Of a DNA stretch of 64,000 bases, positions 12,878 to 23,028 are shown piece by piece. The position numbers and the translations under genes were made by a program. The DNA lies in assembly GCA_012934845.2 (NCBI GenBank), contig WNNJ02000555.1:62001-126000 (forward strand), in the 5' to 3' direction. The notes under the pieces are model-generated. The model was not told where the DNA came from and searched no databases. It saw only the letters and a program-made list of their open reading frames with translations. Origin of the DNA: Pomphorhynchus laevis (lineage: Eukaryota > Acanthocephala > Palaeacanthocephala > Echinorhynchida > Pomphorhynchidae). Positions within the stretch are counted from its first letter, which is position 1, and each line of letters starts with the position of its first letter.

Positions 12878-13217
12878 CTAAATTCGAGGAAACGGATGAC
12901 TTAAATATCTTCAATTACAATTAAATTGCGTTATATATTATAACACATTGACATATGAGGATAGAAATTTTATATGATAAAATATAGTTAATTTATAAAT
13001 GAATGCAATAGAATATATTATTAAGATAAAGATGAAAAAGAATAGATTTGTATAGGAAAAGTGCTTTCTATTATTGCGATTATAGTTTCACGAGTCAAGC
13101 TGAAACAAATCGCGCTATATTAAAACATGGTTTTTTAATATAAATATTAATTAATATAAATGAACTGTTCCCTTTAAAATACAATGACGGTTTTTTAAGG
13201 AAGTAAACATATAAAAA

Positions 13218-13381
13218 TGATTTTTTACAAATTTTCAAAAGCTCCTGTTTTCATCATCATTTACATAATATAAATACAATGACGATGAGTATAAATGCAA
13301 TATAAATACCAAATACATTAATTTTTTAATGTACCGGAGATTATGAAAACAGGAGCTTTCCAAAATTTGTAAAACAAATCA
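13218..13381. repeat. Palindrome with 37-bp arms
   Basis: TTTACAAATTTTCAAAAGCT and onward (13218-13254) pairs with 13342-13381 around an 87-bp spacer. The arm read outward contains GATGATGAAAACAGGAGC and then TTTTGAAAA, a weaker version of the CTGATGAT/GAAA pattern of the other palindromes. Confidence 0.7.
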
Positions 13382-14500
13382 TGTTTTCACTCTCTCCAAA
13401 TAACTGTCATAACTATCTATATATTTATAAATTTACAAACACAAATACATATAAATTTAAATATCTTTTATAATTATTTATAAAATATTTGGGAAATGCT
13501 TTTATTATTCATAATTTCTAGTGTATGGAAAAAACGAACTGCTAATAACCAATACCACACAGATTTCTTAATTTGTATATTTGGGTGCATTTTGAATTTG
13601 TATATTTGGGTACATATATTAGGGTACACTTAAAATATGCACATTCGGTGTAATTTATGATATCGGGAAAATTTATCAGGTTCTAATTTGTAAGATATAT
13701 TCTTATATGTGGCATTTTGATCTGTAAGCGTTTTGCATCTTTCAATTCAAGATATTGCAAATGATTTCAGACAGCTTTCCACAGAAATATTAGTGTATTT
13801 GATTGAATTACAAAGTCCTAATTGTGATTCACTTGAGCAATATGGGTTCCATATAAATTTTAAGGCATTGATGGAAATCTTGACAAGGATGATAATCTTA
13901 AATTGTGTTTTGAAATCTGGATTTAACTTAATGGGATCCGTGAGAATATTCATTAGATGATAATATTTTTATCTATTACGATGCTAATATTTAAGTTCTA
14001 TTTTAATGTATATTAAAATATGATAACAATAAAATGTGCATGTATAATTATAATGCAAATATTAGAAGATCAATAGTTGAACATAAACAAATATAAGTTA
14101 CGAAAATCCAAAGGTGAAAATGATTAGGAACTATTAACTTAAACACAAAATCAATAATAAAATACACCTTGTAATCAGTGGTATTACATTATGCATTCAT
14201 GCATAAATTTGTGAGTATAATTCTAGACTATTTGATATCTCGAGATTGTGCGGTACTCGTTGTGAAAACTTTTACCATTAGATCACAACAAATATGCAGA
14301 AAAATGTAAAAGTAGAATGCTTCTTTTTCCCTTTAGTTAACCAACATAATGGGATGCAATCCTTACTTGAAACACACTTATGTTGCTTAAGTAGTCCAAA
14401 TGATATTTTTTAAAATGGCCACAATATCTAGTTTTCTTACTATTAATAATCTCAATAATTGTGAAATTTCAAATTCGATTATATTCGAATATAATCATTT
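13382..14500. other. Gene-free AT-rich stretch
   Basis: The block 13570-13650 repeats TTTGTATATTTGGGT two or three times. No gene is recognised. The overlapping frames at 13733-13960 on both strands have no family resemblance. Confidence 0.5.
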
Positions 14501-14504
14501 TTAA

Positions 14505-15030
14505 TTAATTGATTATGTAAACACATAATTGATGATGTAAAACAATAATTAATGATATAAACAAATAATTGATAATGTAAACATATGATTGAAAATAAAA
14601 CATAATATTGATTGTGTAAAAAATTAGTAATATAAATAAATAATTGATAATGTAAATACATAATTGATAATGTAAACAAATTTGTGATATAAACAAATAA
14701 TTAATAATGTAAACAAATTTATGATACAAACAAATAATTAATAGTGTAAACAAATTTATGATCTAAACAAATCATTGAAAATGCAAGCAAATATTTGAAA
14801 TGTAAACAAATAATTGATAATGTAAACAAATAATTGATAATGTAAACAAATAATTGATATTGTAAACAAAAAATTGATAATGTAACCAAAAACTTAAAGT
14901 GTAAACAATAATTGGTAATATAAACAAATAATTGATAATGTAAACACATAATTGAACATCTAAACAAAAAATTAAATATCAACACATGATTGATAATGTA
15001 AACAAATAATTGCTAATGTAAAAACATAAC
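14505..15030. repeat. 20-bp minisatellite (AATTGATAATGTAAACAAAT)n
   Basis: About 25 units of 20 bp are present, the cleanest at 14800-14890. Edge units are more diverged. Further units are found at 18436-18482, beyond the Penelope-like element, so the array was probably continuous before insertion. The repetitive minus-strand frames over it encode repeated Ile/Tyr/Asn segments and are not genes. Confidence 0.9.
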
Positions 15031-15159
15031 TATTTACGACTTTAATTTAACATATATATATATGACTTTACTATTATTTTTGCTTATTTTCAAACAAGTT
15101 TAATGAATTATTAATTTTTAAAAAAGGAATAAGTTTGCATCCCAAGATGTTTACACTTT

Positions 15160-15400
15160 AAAATGTAAACTGGTTCACGTGATCACGTTTAAGAGACCAG
15201 GTAATGGCCAATAGCCAGGCCGCGTAACGCGTGGAGTGAAGGTGGTAGATTTTTATAGATCTTGTTTCAGCCTGCAACCGCCTTAAGCAGGGCAGCCCCT
15301 GTCAGATGCTGCTGGATGGCCCGTTGTAAGTTTAGTCTGAGTCAACTAAACTAGGTGGCGACACCGAAAAAGCAACGTTAAAAATTATGACTTAAAAGTT
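15160..15400 (+). promoter_or_regulatory. Structured leader of the Penelope-like element
   Basis: This is an island of near-50% GC in very AT-rich DNA. CGTTG (15322-15326) can pair with CAACG (15373-15377) and enclose two perfect hairpins: AGTTTAGT/ACTAAACT (15329-15352) and GGTG-GCGA-CACC (15354-15365), the latter with a GNRA-type loop and followed by GAAA. Just upstream, TTAAGCAGGG (15283-15292) and TGGATGG (15313-15319) resemble, in order and spacing, the internal control region of 5S rRNA genes. This suggests either a pol III-type internal promoter or a 5S-derived leader. Both readings are inferred. Confidence 0.45.
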
Positions 15401-15433
15401 ACATACTCTCAACCAGATTGGAAAACTACGTAA

Positions 15434-15997
15434 GTATTAAATGATTTTAATTTTAGATCTTCTAAATGTAACAGAAAATATTGTATAGTTTGTGATGTTA
15501 TAAATAATAATTTTATTGTAAGTAATACGACAAACAAATGTTTTTCATTAAATATTAATAATAATTGTAACTGCAATACCACAGGTGTAGTGTGTCTAAT
15601 ACGATGTACATGTAGATTGCAATATATAGGAAAAACATATCAAATGTTAATAACTAGGTTTAGGCAACACATATATAATATACAGCATAATATTCAAACT
15701 ATATTTCATAAACATATGATATTAATAGGACATAATATTAAAAACTGTAAATTATTTATTTTAGAGCATATTGTCGAAGAAAACATATCAATATTAAATC
15801 AAAAACTGTTAGAAAAAGAAGATTTTTGGAATAAAACGCTTAATTCCATGTACTCATTAGGATTGAATGACGTGGTACAAGGAATTGGCAGAAGTAGTAT
15901 AATGCATAATAAACAACTATATTATAATAATCCGGTTAAACGCAAACCAAGAAGTCATGGTGATAATATGAATAAGAAAAATAGAGTTAACATATAA
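15434..15997 (+). pseudogene. GIY-YIG endonuclease domain of the Penelope-like element
   Basis: The frame is open from 15434 and no ATG is obvious near its beginning, so the true start is unknown. In order it shows CIVC (first zinc Cys pair), NCNCNTTGVVCLIRC (GIY half, with extra Cys), LQYIGKT (YIG half), RFRQHIYNI and FHKHM (His residues of the CCHH motif), then a basic tail (KRKPRSHGDNMNKKNR). This nuclease would nick the target for integration. The catalytic Arg of the family is plausibly the R of RFRQH. Length, about 185 residues, is typical of the domain. It ends eight bases before the next open segment, in another frame. Confidence 0.75.
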
Positions 15998-16004
15998 AAA
16001 AATT

Positions 16005-16487
16005 ATGTATATAAATGAACAATTAGAAATATTAAAACAACTTTTAAGAGATAATAAGCTGAAAGATCTTTATGTAAATATAATAAGTTTTTCTAAAGAT
16101 ATCATATGTTCAATAAATCAAAAATTAATTTACGACCATGATATGCTAAGTTGTACAATAGACAGTTATTGTAATACAAAATACTATAATCGTACAATAA
16201 ATGTTAATAATAACAATAGAAAATACACATTAACCATAAACTTCATTAATAAATGTATAGATAACATAAATATAGCCGGACTTTTAAATAATTCTAAAAG
16301 TAAAGAAATAATATGGTCAGATTTAAGTAAATATATTCCTAAAATAAGGTATAAACTCCTACCACCATTAGGACAAAAAATTTGTAATTATAATAAAGAA
16401 TTAAAATCAATATGTAACGATAATATTAGAAACATAATGGAAACAGAATGCTATTGTAAAAGTCTTAGTTTTGATATAAATAAATGA
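16005..16487 (+). pseudogene. Linker segment with CxC motif
   Basis: This 160-residue segment lies between nuclease and RT. It ends in ETECYCKSLSFD, placing a CxC motif just before the RT region, as in N-terminal-nuclease Penelope-like elements. Most of it is Asn/Ile/Lys-rich, reflecting AT-rich codon use. The function of the CxC module is unknown even in intact members. It is in a different frame from its neighbours, so the original single ORF is broken on both sides. Confidence 0.6.
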
Positions 16488-16489
16488 AC

Positions 16490-16863
16490 ATATATGTACC
16501 CATAATCTAGAATTAATTGAAAATTGTGAATTAAGAAAGCTGATATCAAAAGTGTATAAATATAGATTAAATAATAACAACGACAAAAATAAAATTTACA
16601 ATTCGTTATATAATAACTTAAATGCTTACTTTAGTAAGCTGATTAATAGTGAAAGCTCGAATATATCTAAGATAAACATTTGGAAAGATTATATATTTGA
16701 TAAAATTAAAAATAAAATGAAAATAACAAACAATTACAAAAGGAAAGATAAAATTAATAAAGATATGTATAAAGAACTTACTAAATTAAAGGATAACTAT
16801 ATAATAACAACTATTGATAACGCTAGTAATAACTTTGTCTTCATATGCAAAAAGTCATATTGA
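16490..16863 (+). pseudogene. RT N-terminal region (motif 1)
   Basis: The segment reads ENCELRKLISKVYKYR, equivalent to the conserved 'LR.L..KGP.YR' stretch after the CxC motif in this group. It ends with IDNASNNFVFICKKSY, the RT motif 1 region (family form 'DK..NNFVFICK.YY'). The stop after CKKSY breaks the frame. RT motif 2 resumes further on. Confidence 0.6.
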
Positions 16864-16989
16864 TTATTAGTCATATTAATTTTTATGATTTAAATGTAAA
16901 TCCAACATATAAACGTAGTGAGTTAAGTTTAGAAACAATTATTACAAGTCACTGTTCTTTAATGGATAAAAAGGGTATAAACATTGAAT

Positions 16990-18073
16990 TAGATAATTAA
17001 ACTATACCTATATTATATTGGAAGCCAAAATTACATAAAAATACAATAAAACCTAAGTTTATATGTAGTGCGTTTAAATGTACATTAAAACAACTTAAAG
17101 CACACTTCAAAAAATATTGTAAGGTAACGAAATTAATACTGGTATAAAACACTATTTCAGTATTAATTCTACAAAAGAAATTTTAGAACAGACAAAAGAA
17201 ATAAATTTTTAAAATATAAATACATACGATTTTAGTACGCTTTATACAAATCTAGATTTAGTAGATATTAAAGAAGCGTTAGTAAAATTAATTAATCTTA
17301 TTTTCGGAAATAGATATACATAGATATGTTATAATAATTATAACGCCTATCTAACAAAAATTAAACCATCAAGTAAATATAAATATATGGATAAAATTGA
17401 ATTAATAGAATCCTTAAATATTTTGATAAATCAAAATTATTTAAAAGTAGGGACATCTATATTTAAACAAGTAAAATGTGTTCCAATGGGTGGTAATAGT
17501 AGCACAATTTTAGCTGACTTGTTTTTAAGCTTTATAGAATATGAATTTGTTCATAACTATGTAAAAACTAAATCTAAACAATATAAATATATGAAATATA
17601 TGTTTCGATACATTGTTGATATATGTGTATTTAATTCTAATAATTTTTATTCAATTAGTGAGCACATTTATCCAGAAAGCCTTATTCTTAACAAAACCAA
17701 TATTAATGATAAAGAAGGTGTATATCTAGATATGAACATTAAATTAACATTAACTAAAACTACTATTAATTTATATCGTAAAGATGACATATTTAAATTT
17801 ACAAGAAACATATTTTTGCATGAGCATTCATGCATACCATATAATATAAAATATAATACATTAAATAATGAAATTTTAAGAATTGCAACAATATGTAATG
17901 ATATTGGCTTTCTTAAAAATCATTTAAATAATTTAATAGATACATATTTTAAACTAGGTTACTATAAAAATAACATCAAGCAGAAAATAGTAAAATATAT
18001 AAATCAACACAATAATATAAAGAATAAATTTAAACTCTTAAGTGGCAAATTTTTATGGATGGATAATAAATAA
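16990..18073 (+). pseudogene. Penelope-like reverse transcriptase core (motifs 2-7)
   Basis: Visible in order are PILYWKPKLHKNTIKPKF (motif 2), YDFSTLYTNLDL (motif A, with its catalytic Asp), VKCVPMGGNSSTILADLF (motif B), FRYIVDICVFN (motif C), IYPESLILNKT..YLDMNIKL (motif D/E region) and a C-terminal thumb ending at 18073. The last 228 residues (17387-18073) form one frame. Motif C should read YIDD; here it is YIVD, so one catalytic Asp is lost. This RT lineage is closer to telomerase than to LINE RTs. No nuclease follows, consistent with the permuted order. Confidence 0.75.
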
Positions 18074-18084
18074 TATACTTTGTA

Positions 18085-18435
18085 TAAGAATAAGATACTA
18101 GATAGTTATTTCAGAGGAAATACATCATTAGCATGTATTTGGCCCCGCTGCTATGTTGGGTAGAGGAGTTAGGGGCCGAAACCTGATAGCATAGCAGTTC
18201 CTCCTGATGACCTCTAATTCTTATTCTGATACAACGTCTGTTATTTATTAGTCAATTCATAAAAATGACGTTTATTTTAAATTTCAATTTTTTATTTTAA
18301 CTTGATTTAAATTATAAATATCTAAAAACAATTATTAATTTTATTATTTAATTATTAAATTTTGATTTAGCATTATTATATTTTGTTTATTTTATAATTA
18401 TATGCAATTCATAGACTCAGTTAGCTGATTTAATT
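18085..18435 (-). repeat. Dispersed repeat family A, copy A4 (most complete)
   Basis: Read on the minus strand it opens with TCAGCTAACTGAGTC (near 18430), has an AT-rich body with TTTTTATGAATTGACTAATA, and ends in a GC-richer module. On the + strand the module holds GGCCCC (18141-18146), CTGCTATG (18148-18155), GGGGCC (18172-18177) and CATAGCAG (18190-18197). These perfectly complementary pairs interleave like an H-type pseudoknot. Outer hairpin arms (AAGAATAAG...CTTATTCT) enclose it. It abuts the 3' end of the Penelope-like element and the minisatellite remnant, so it may be a part of that element or a later insertion. Confidence 0.65.
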
Positions 18436-18482
18436 ATTGATTTTGTAAACAAATAATTAATAATGTAAGCAATGTATTAAAA
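18436..18482. repeat. Minisatellite remnant, right flank
   Basis: GATTTTGTAAACAAATAATT, then AATAATGTAAGCAA, matches the 20-bp unit of the array at 14505-15030. Confidence 0.75.
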
Positions 18483-20619
18483 ATATAATATAAATATCAT
18501 ATTCGATTATATATATGAATTCTTGCACAAAATGTAAAATGTTGCATAAAATCTAACATAAATATTACATGAATAATGATATTTTTTTGACAATCTATAA
18601 TGATAACTCATTTGTCACAAAGGATTGAACTTTTAGAGTTTGTTATGAATTGATTAGTTTATCTGAAGATAGTGTTTTAAAAGATACTTTTAAAACATAA
18701 GCATAATACACGATTTCTACGAAGAAAGTGTGCAATAAATTTACATAAAAAAATAAAATTATAATATTTAGATATTTATATTTTATACTTACGATAATTA
18801 CTTCAACACAATTTGTAATGATTTACAGTTCGATTTTCTGATCATCAAAAAAATTTATAGAGTTAAAATTTAACCGCTTAGAAATAACTTAAATGCTATG
18901 TGCACCTTGAGAACAATCACCCCGCTTTATGATATCATCCAATACTGGATATGATCCACAATGTATATTTCCTATTCATTTATGTAATGCTAATACTTTA
19001 ATTGTCATACAGAAATTATTTTATAATCGTTAAAGATATAAACATCCTGTTGGTGCAATCACTTATATCTGTATTTTATTTATTAGAGCAAAAACGAATT
19101 GACATGCAAATTGCACAATAAGCTCTTGTAATATAATATATGCTGAAACGTAAAAGTATATCACCTTTATTTGCCAATGTTTTGTAAATGGTTATAGCAA
19201 TAGAAATTCAATCACTATCAAGGTTAAATTTATGAATTAACATGGGAAAAAGTTAAAATGATATGTCTATACATAATAATATCCATATCAAAATATTTTT
19301 AATGATATAAAGCAATATCACTGCGTATTATAAGGGAACTTCATCGCATTCTATATAAACATTCTAACAGGGATTTAAAAAAATATTTAATCAACTCGAC
19401 ATTTCACAGCAGCAGATAAAATCCCTGAAATAGTGATTGCAAAAATACATCGCTTCAATTTCGGAAAAGTTTAATTTTGCAAATACTAACGCTCATTCAC
19501 AATCCTCAATTTAAGAAAACACATTTATCCAACTAGTACAAGGACTAAGAGAACATTTTGAAAGATAAAGCTTCCCAGACAGAGTTTTCACATTTTTCAT
19601 TCGTTTTATTATTTTCAGATATAAATTGCAGCTTAAAAATATCCGCATTTATTTAAAAATGAATATATTTCTTGTAAGATTTATTTAAATTTAAGAAATC
19701 TAAGAAGACTACATATTTGTAGAAAATCAAAGCTATTTACAATATTTTAGCAGTTACTACTACAATTTTAGTATACAAAAGAATTAAAAATATACGAATA
19801 ATTATAGTTTTATGTGTTTATAAAACATTACAGCTCAAAACAGTGAAAGAAACTAAAATATGGCTGTTCTTGCTTTATGTTTAACAACTTTAAACAAATC
19901 GTTTCTCCAAATTATCCAGAGCTTTAGCAAAGATGAGTGCGATCTCTAAATCTGATTTCAGAGATTTTATAATGTTCACCGATGACGCGAAAGTGGTTGA
20001 ACTATTTCGGTCATTAACGTAACGGAAATATCGAAATCTGGCACAAGGCTGAGGCAATTACGATCAAAAACCTTGAATCATAATCAAAGCAGATTTATAA
20101 TTCTAAGGAAACAAAATTGCAAAAGAGCTATGGAAACAAAAACGTTTAGAAGAACCAAGTAATTGTTACGTAATACGCTTTTTTTCGGATTGTACTCATC
20201 TCTAGTTCACACAAGAAAACAGCAGAATGCTTGCCCAGATGACAAGTGAAAATTTAAACGGAAAAAATTTATCTTAAAGCTATAAGTTCTGTAATGATAA
20301 GAACTACCATATAATTTATCCTGTAAGTAACAAACGCGTGTCACAATCTAAGTAAGTAACGAAGGGTTTTATTAAATAATAACAATCTGAAAATGAAAGC
20401 TGCGGCATATGGGATAGCAATTAAATGCGATTGCTACGTGATATTTACTAAACGACAACTCATTTATTTGCAAAGCTTTTTAATTGTTTCCACTCCATAT
20501 ACGTTTATCATTAATATCATACCTCCCAGCTACATGTTTTTCGAATTCACAAAATATATCATTTAGTATTATTAATACATAAAATATATCATTTATATAT
20601 TTTATATATATTTTTTATC
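18483..20619. other. Gene-free AT-rich stretch
   Basis: No gene or RNA is recognised in about 2.1 kb. The block 19860-20340 is less AT-rich and may hold an old coding or transposon relic, but I cannot assign it. Confidence 0.5.
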
Positions 20620-20805
20620 AGATCAGATAGCTGATTCTACGTATTTTATGATATGTAAATTAAAAATAATGATAAATAATGAATAATGTTTTAATATTTT
20701 ATGCAATTTATATTTATATCAAGTTAAAATTTAAAATTCGAATTAAAAATAGTCAATTTTTAAGAATCGAATAATAAATAACAGATCGCATATACATTAT
20801 TTTCA
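20620..20805 (+). repeat. Dispersed repeat family A, copy A5 (partial)
   Basis: ATAGCTGATTCTACGTATTT, then TTTATATTTATATCAAGTTA, then AATAATAAATAACAGATCG, follows the family body. The structured module is absent. Confidence 0.6.
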
Positions 20806-21639
20806 CCGAATCAAAACGACAAATAAATAATTAATAAATTATTTATTTAATAATTATTAATAATTATTTATTATTCATAAATAATTAAAACGATACTAAA
20901 TATACGAGCCATACATAATATTGTAAATATGCTGTCAATAAAATGAAATTATTTATATGCAATAAACGCGATTTCCGTAGGTTACTATTAAATCATTCAA
21001 GAATGTCATTTTGCAAACCGCAGTTATCACGTCTTTGAAAATGTTTTACCAACTTTAAAAATATACCTCTTGAAAGAGAAACGAAGTGCTATAAAATTGA
21101 ATTTTTCGATGGCTTTTAAGTAATCAATGACAAAGAAGTTTTGCATACTTAGTTGTTATAGTTATCAATTTAAGTGCTCAACTGTATTAGCTATATGCAC
21201 ACAATTTTTTCAGTGTACCCAAAAGAAGACACGTATTTGTACGTCCACATGTTGTATAAAAATGTAACTTGTAGAAACGTAAATGGAATATGTAGATGAA
21301 AAACAGACTTATCGGTGAATATACGTCTAAACAACCAACATGATGGCATTTCAAGAGTTGATTTATTGTGAAAGATATAACTATCAGTAACTGCATTGTG
21401 AATAATAATCAAACCAAAAAGGGCCACTTTAGTTATATATATGATTATCGTGATAGCAAAATATTTTTAAACTATTAGAATTGGCATAATTAGTAACAAT
21501 TTTGTTGAATTGAATGATATATTATTCCATATGTGTTATTTAGAATAAAGTTATCCTCATTTCGTTAATATTTGAAATACTAACTTCCTGCAATAAGAAA
21601 AAGATTATAACTGTCAGGACTGTTTTTCTTTTTTGAAAA
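20806..21639. other. Gene-free AT-rich stretch
   Basis: No gene is recognised. The two overlapping minus-strand frames at 21187-21427 do not resemble a known family. Confidence 0.5.
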
Positions 21640-22080
21640 TTATGGTCACAACTGCATGTTGGCTTATGATTATGTGTATAATTTATGTAAAAATTTTTCT
21701 GTTAGTATCGAAAAAGAACTGTATTAAATAGATGCAATTCAGTATCTATTTAATTTTTTAAATAATAAATTTTTGCGAATTTTGAATTTACAACTGCATA
21801 TCAACTAATAATCATGAATATCATTTAGGTTAAATGTTTTCTTTTAGTATCGAGAAAGAACGATATTAAATGAATGCAAATTAGTGTATATTTAATTTTG
21901 AAATATTAAATTTTTCGAATTTTAAATTTATAAACACGACTGCATGCCGGCTAATCGTCATTTAAATCACTTATGGAAAATAGTTTATGTTAGTATCGAA
22001 AAAGAAGGATATTAAATACATGTAATTTAGTGTATATTTAATTTTGAAAAAATAATACAGTTTTGCGAATTTTGAATACA
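21640..22080. repeat. Tandem repeat, about 145 bp x 3
   Basis: TTAGTATCGAAAAAGAA recurs at 21702, 21844 and 21990. Each is followed by a GTATTTAATTTT block, TTTGCGAATTTTGAAT and an ACTGCAT block. Units are about 80% alike by eye. No coding content. Confidence 0.8.
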
Positions 22081-22178
22081 TTATATACAACATTATTGCA
22101 GTAACTTTGAATTGAAATAAAGACCGAAATATATGCTGAGTATCATGGAAAAGGAAGGTGCTCGGGGTCAATGTTAAA

Positions 22179-22423
22179 TGATCAAAATTGAAATGGCAAG
22201 ACGCCCCGCATGAGTTAGAAAATTTATTGAATTCTCGATTCCAGTTTGGAATCATCATCAAAAATTCCAAGAACTTAGTATAATCAGGACAACTTATAAT
22301 CAAGAAAAGTTGTCCTGATTATACTAAGTTCTTACAATTTCTGATGATGATTCCAAACTGGAATCGAAAATTCAATAAATTTTCTAACTCATGCGGGGCG
22401 TCTTGCCATTTCAATTTTGATCA
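22179..22423. repeat. Long hairpin, 117-bp arms, 11-nt loop
   Basis: Arms 22179-22295 and 22307-22423 are nearly perfectly complementary. The right arm on the + strand reads CTGATGA, T, GATTCC-AAACT-GGAATC, GAAA (22341-22368): two hammerhead-like boxes around a perfect 6-bp stem. The left arm carries the same on the minus strand with GAGA instead of GAAA. A transcript would be a long double-stranded RNA. The minus-strand frame at 21971-22303 crosses half of it and is not a gene. Confidence 0.85.
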
Positions 22424-22700
22424 TATGCAGAGTAAATTATACCTGCTTGCCTTTTCAAATCAAAATGTCGATTAATTGTATTACATTTATTAGATAAAAT
22501 CTGTTATTGAATTGTTATATGAATTGGTATGTATTATTACCAGTTGATTGAAAACTCGTTGATGTAGTCGACTATTTGTTCGATATAAGTGTAATCGTTT
22601 GTTGAATCAAAAATGACTCCGGTGATGTTCAATAGCATCATTATTAAAATAAACAAAAATACACCGTGATAGTTAATACGTAGAATACAGACAAATAAAG

Positions 22701-23020
22701 CACATATTGGCAACCGGCAGCCTGCGGGCCGGATCCGGTCCACTGATCATTTTCACAAGCATTTTACAATTTGAAACTGATAAATACAGATCTACAAAGT
22801 ATGTCACTCGATGTAAAAATTGGCCTTGAGTAATATAAATATTAATATTGATGACCTCATTGTTCAAGTTCAAAATAAATATTGCTATTTTAACTCTATA
22901 TTTTATGAAGCAATGTTTGGTTGATCACGAAATTATTACATTTTATAAATTAGTCCGGCCCTGTAGGTCAAAGCAAGATGAAATCATGGCCTTGAAAGTG
23001 CTCAAGCTTGCCCATCTCTG
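22701..23020. mobile_element. hAT-type MITE with 8-bp target duplication
   Basis: The right end GCTTGCCCATCTCTG is the inverse of the hAT-type terminus CAGAGATGGGCAA. The left end CACATATTGGCAACC is a degraded match. Next to it lies CAGCCTGCGGGCCGGATCCG, a stretch typical of hAT-derived MITEs. Flanks AAATAAAG (22693-22700) and ATATAAAG (23021-23028) agree at 7 of 8 positions, the size expected for hAT insertions. The 320 bp encode no transposase, so it is non-autonomous. Confidence 0.7.
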
Positions 23021-23028
23021 ATATAAAG

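Larger units (their letters stand above)
15160..18075 (+). mobile_element. Permuted Penelope-like element (Naiad type), decayed
   Basis: The order on the + strand is a GC-richer structured leader (15160-15400), a GIY-YIG nuclease (15434-15997), a linker with a CxC motif (16005-16487), the RT N-terminal region (16490-16863) and RT motifs 2-7 (16870-18073). Canonical Penelope-like elements have the nuclease after the RT. The permuted order with a CxC linker is what is described for the Naiad and Chlamys group, and the CCHH zinc residues present here point to Naiad. The element is interrupted by several frame breaks and has a changed catalytic Asp, so it is inactive. Minisatellite units on both sides fit the reported microsatellite preference of this group. 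Confidence 0.75.

Noticed and set aside
12711-12914. Small minus-strand protein gene
   Set aside because: The frame crosses both arms of a palindrome and has no independent support.
14479-14985. Three overlapping minus-strand open frames over the minisatellite
   Set aside because: They encode repeated Tyr/Ile/Asn segments produced by the 20-bp repeat, with no protein family resemblance.
14505-15030. CRISPR-like array of 20-bp repeats
   Set aside because: Units are contiguous without unique spacers, and the window is clearly eukaryotic. It is a minisatellite.
15283-15320. A true 5S rRNA gene
   Set aside because: Only two short blocks resemble the internal control region; the rest of the 5S sequence and its ends are absent.
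15329-15369. Hammerhead ribozyme in the Naiad leader
   Set aside because: A GAAA follows a stem, but there is no CUGANGA box and the junction strands have the wrong lengths. Naiads are also reported to lack canonical hammerheads.
22179-22423. A microRNA precursor
   Set aside because: The arms are far longer and more perfect than in animal miRNA precursors, and no family seed is recognisable.
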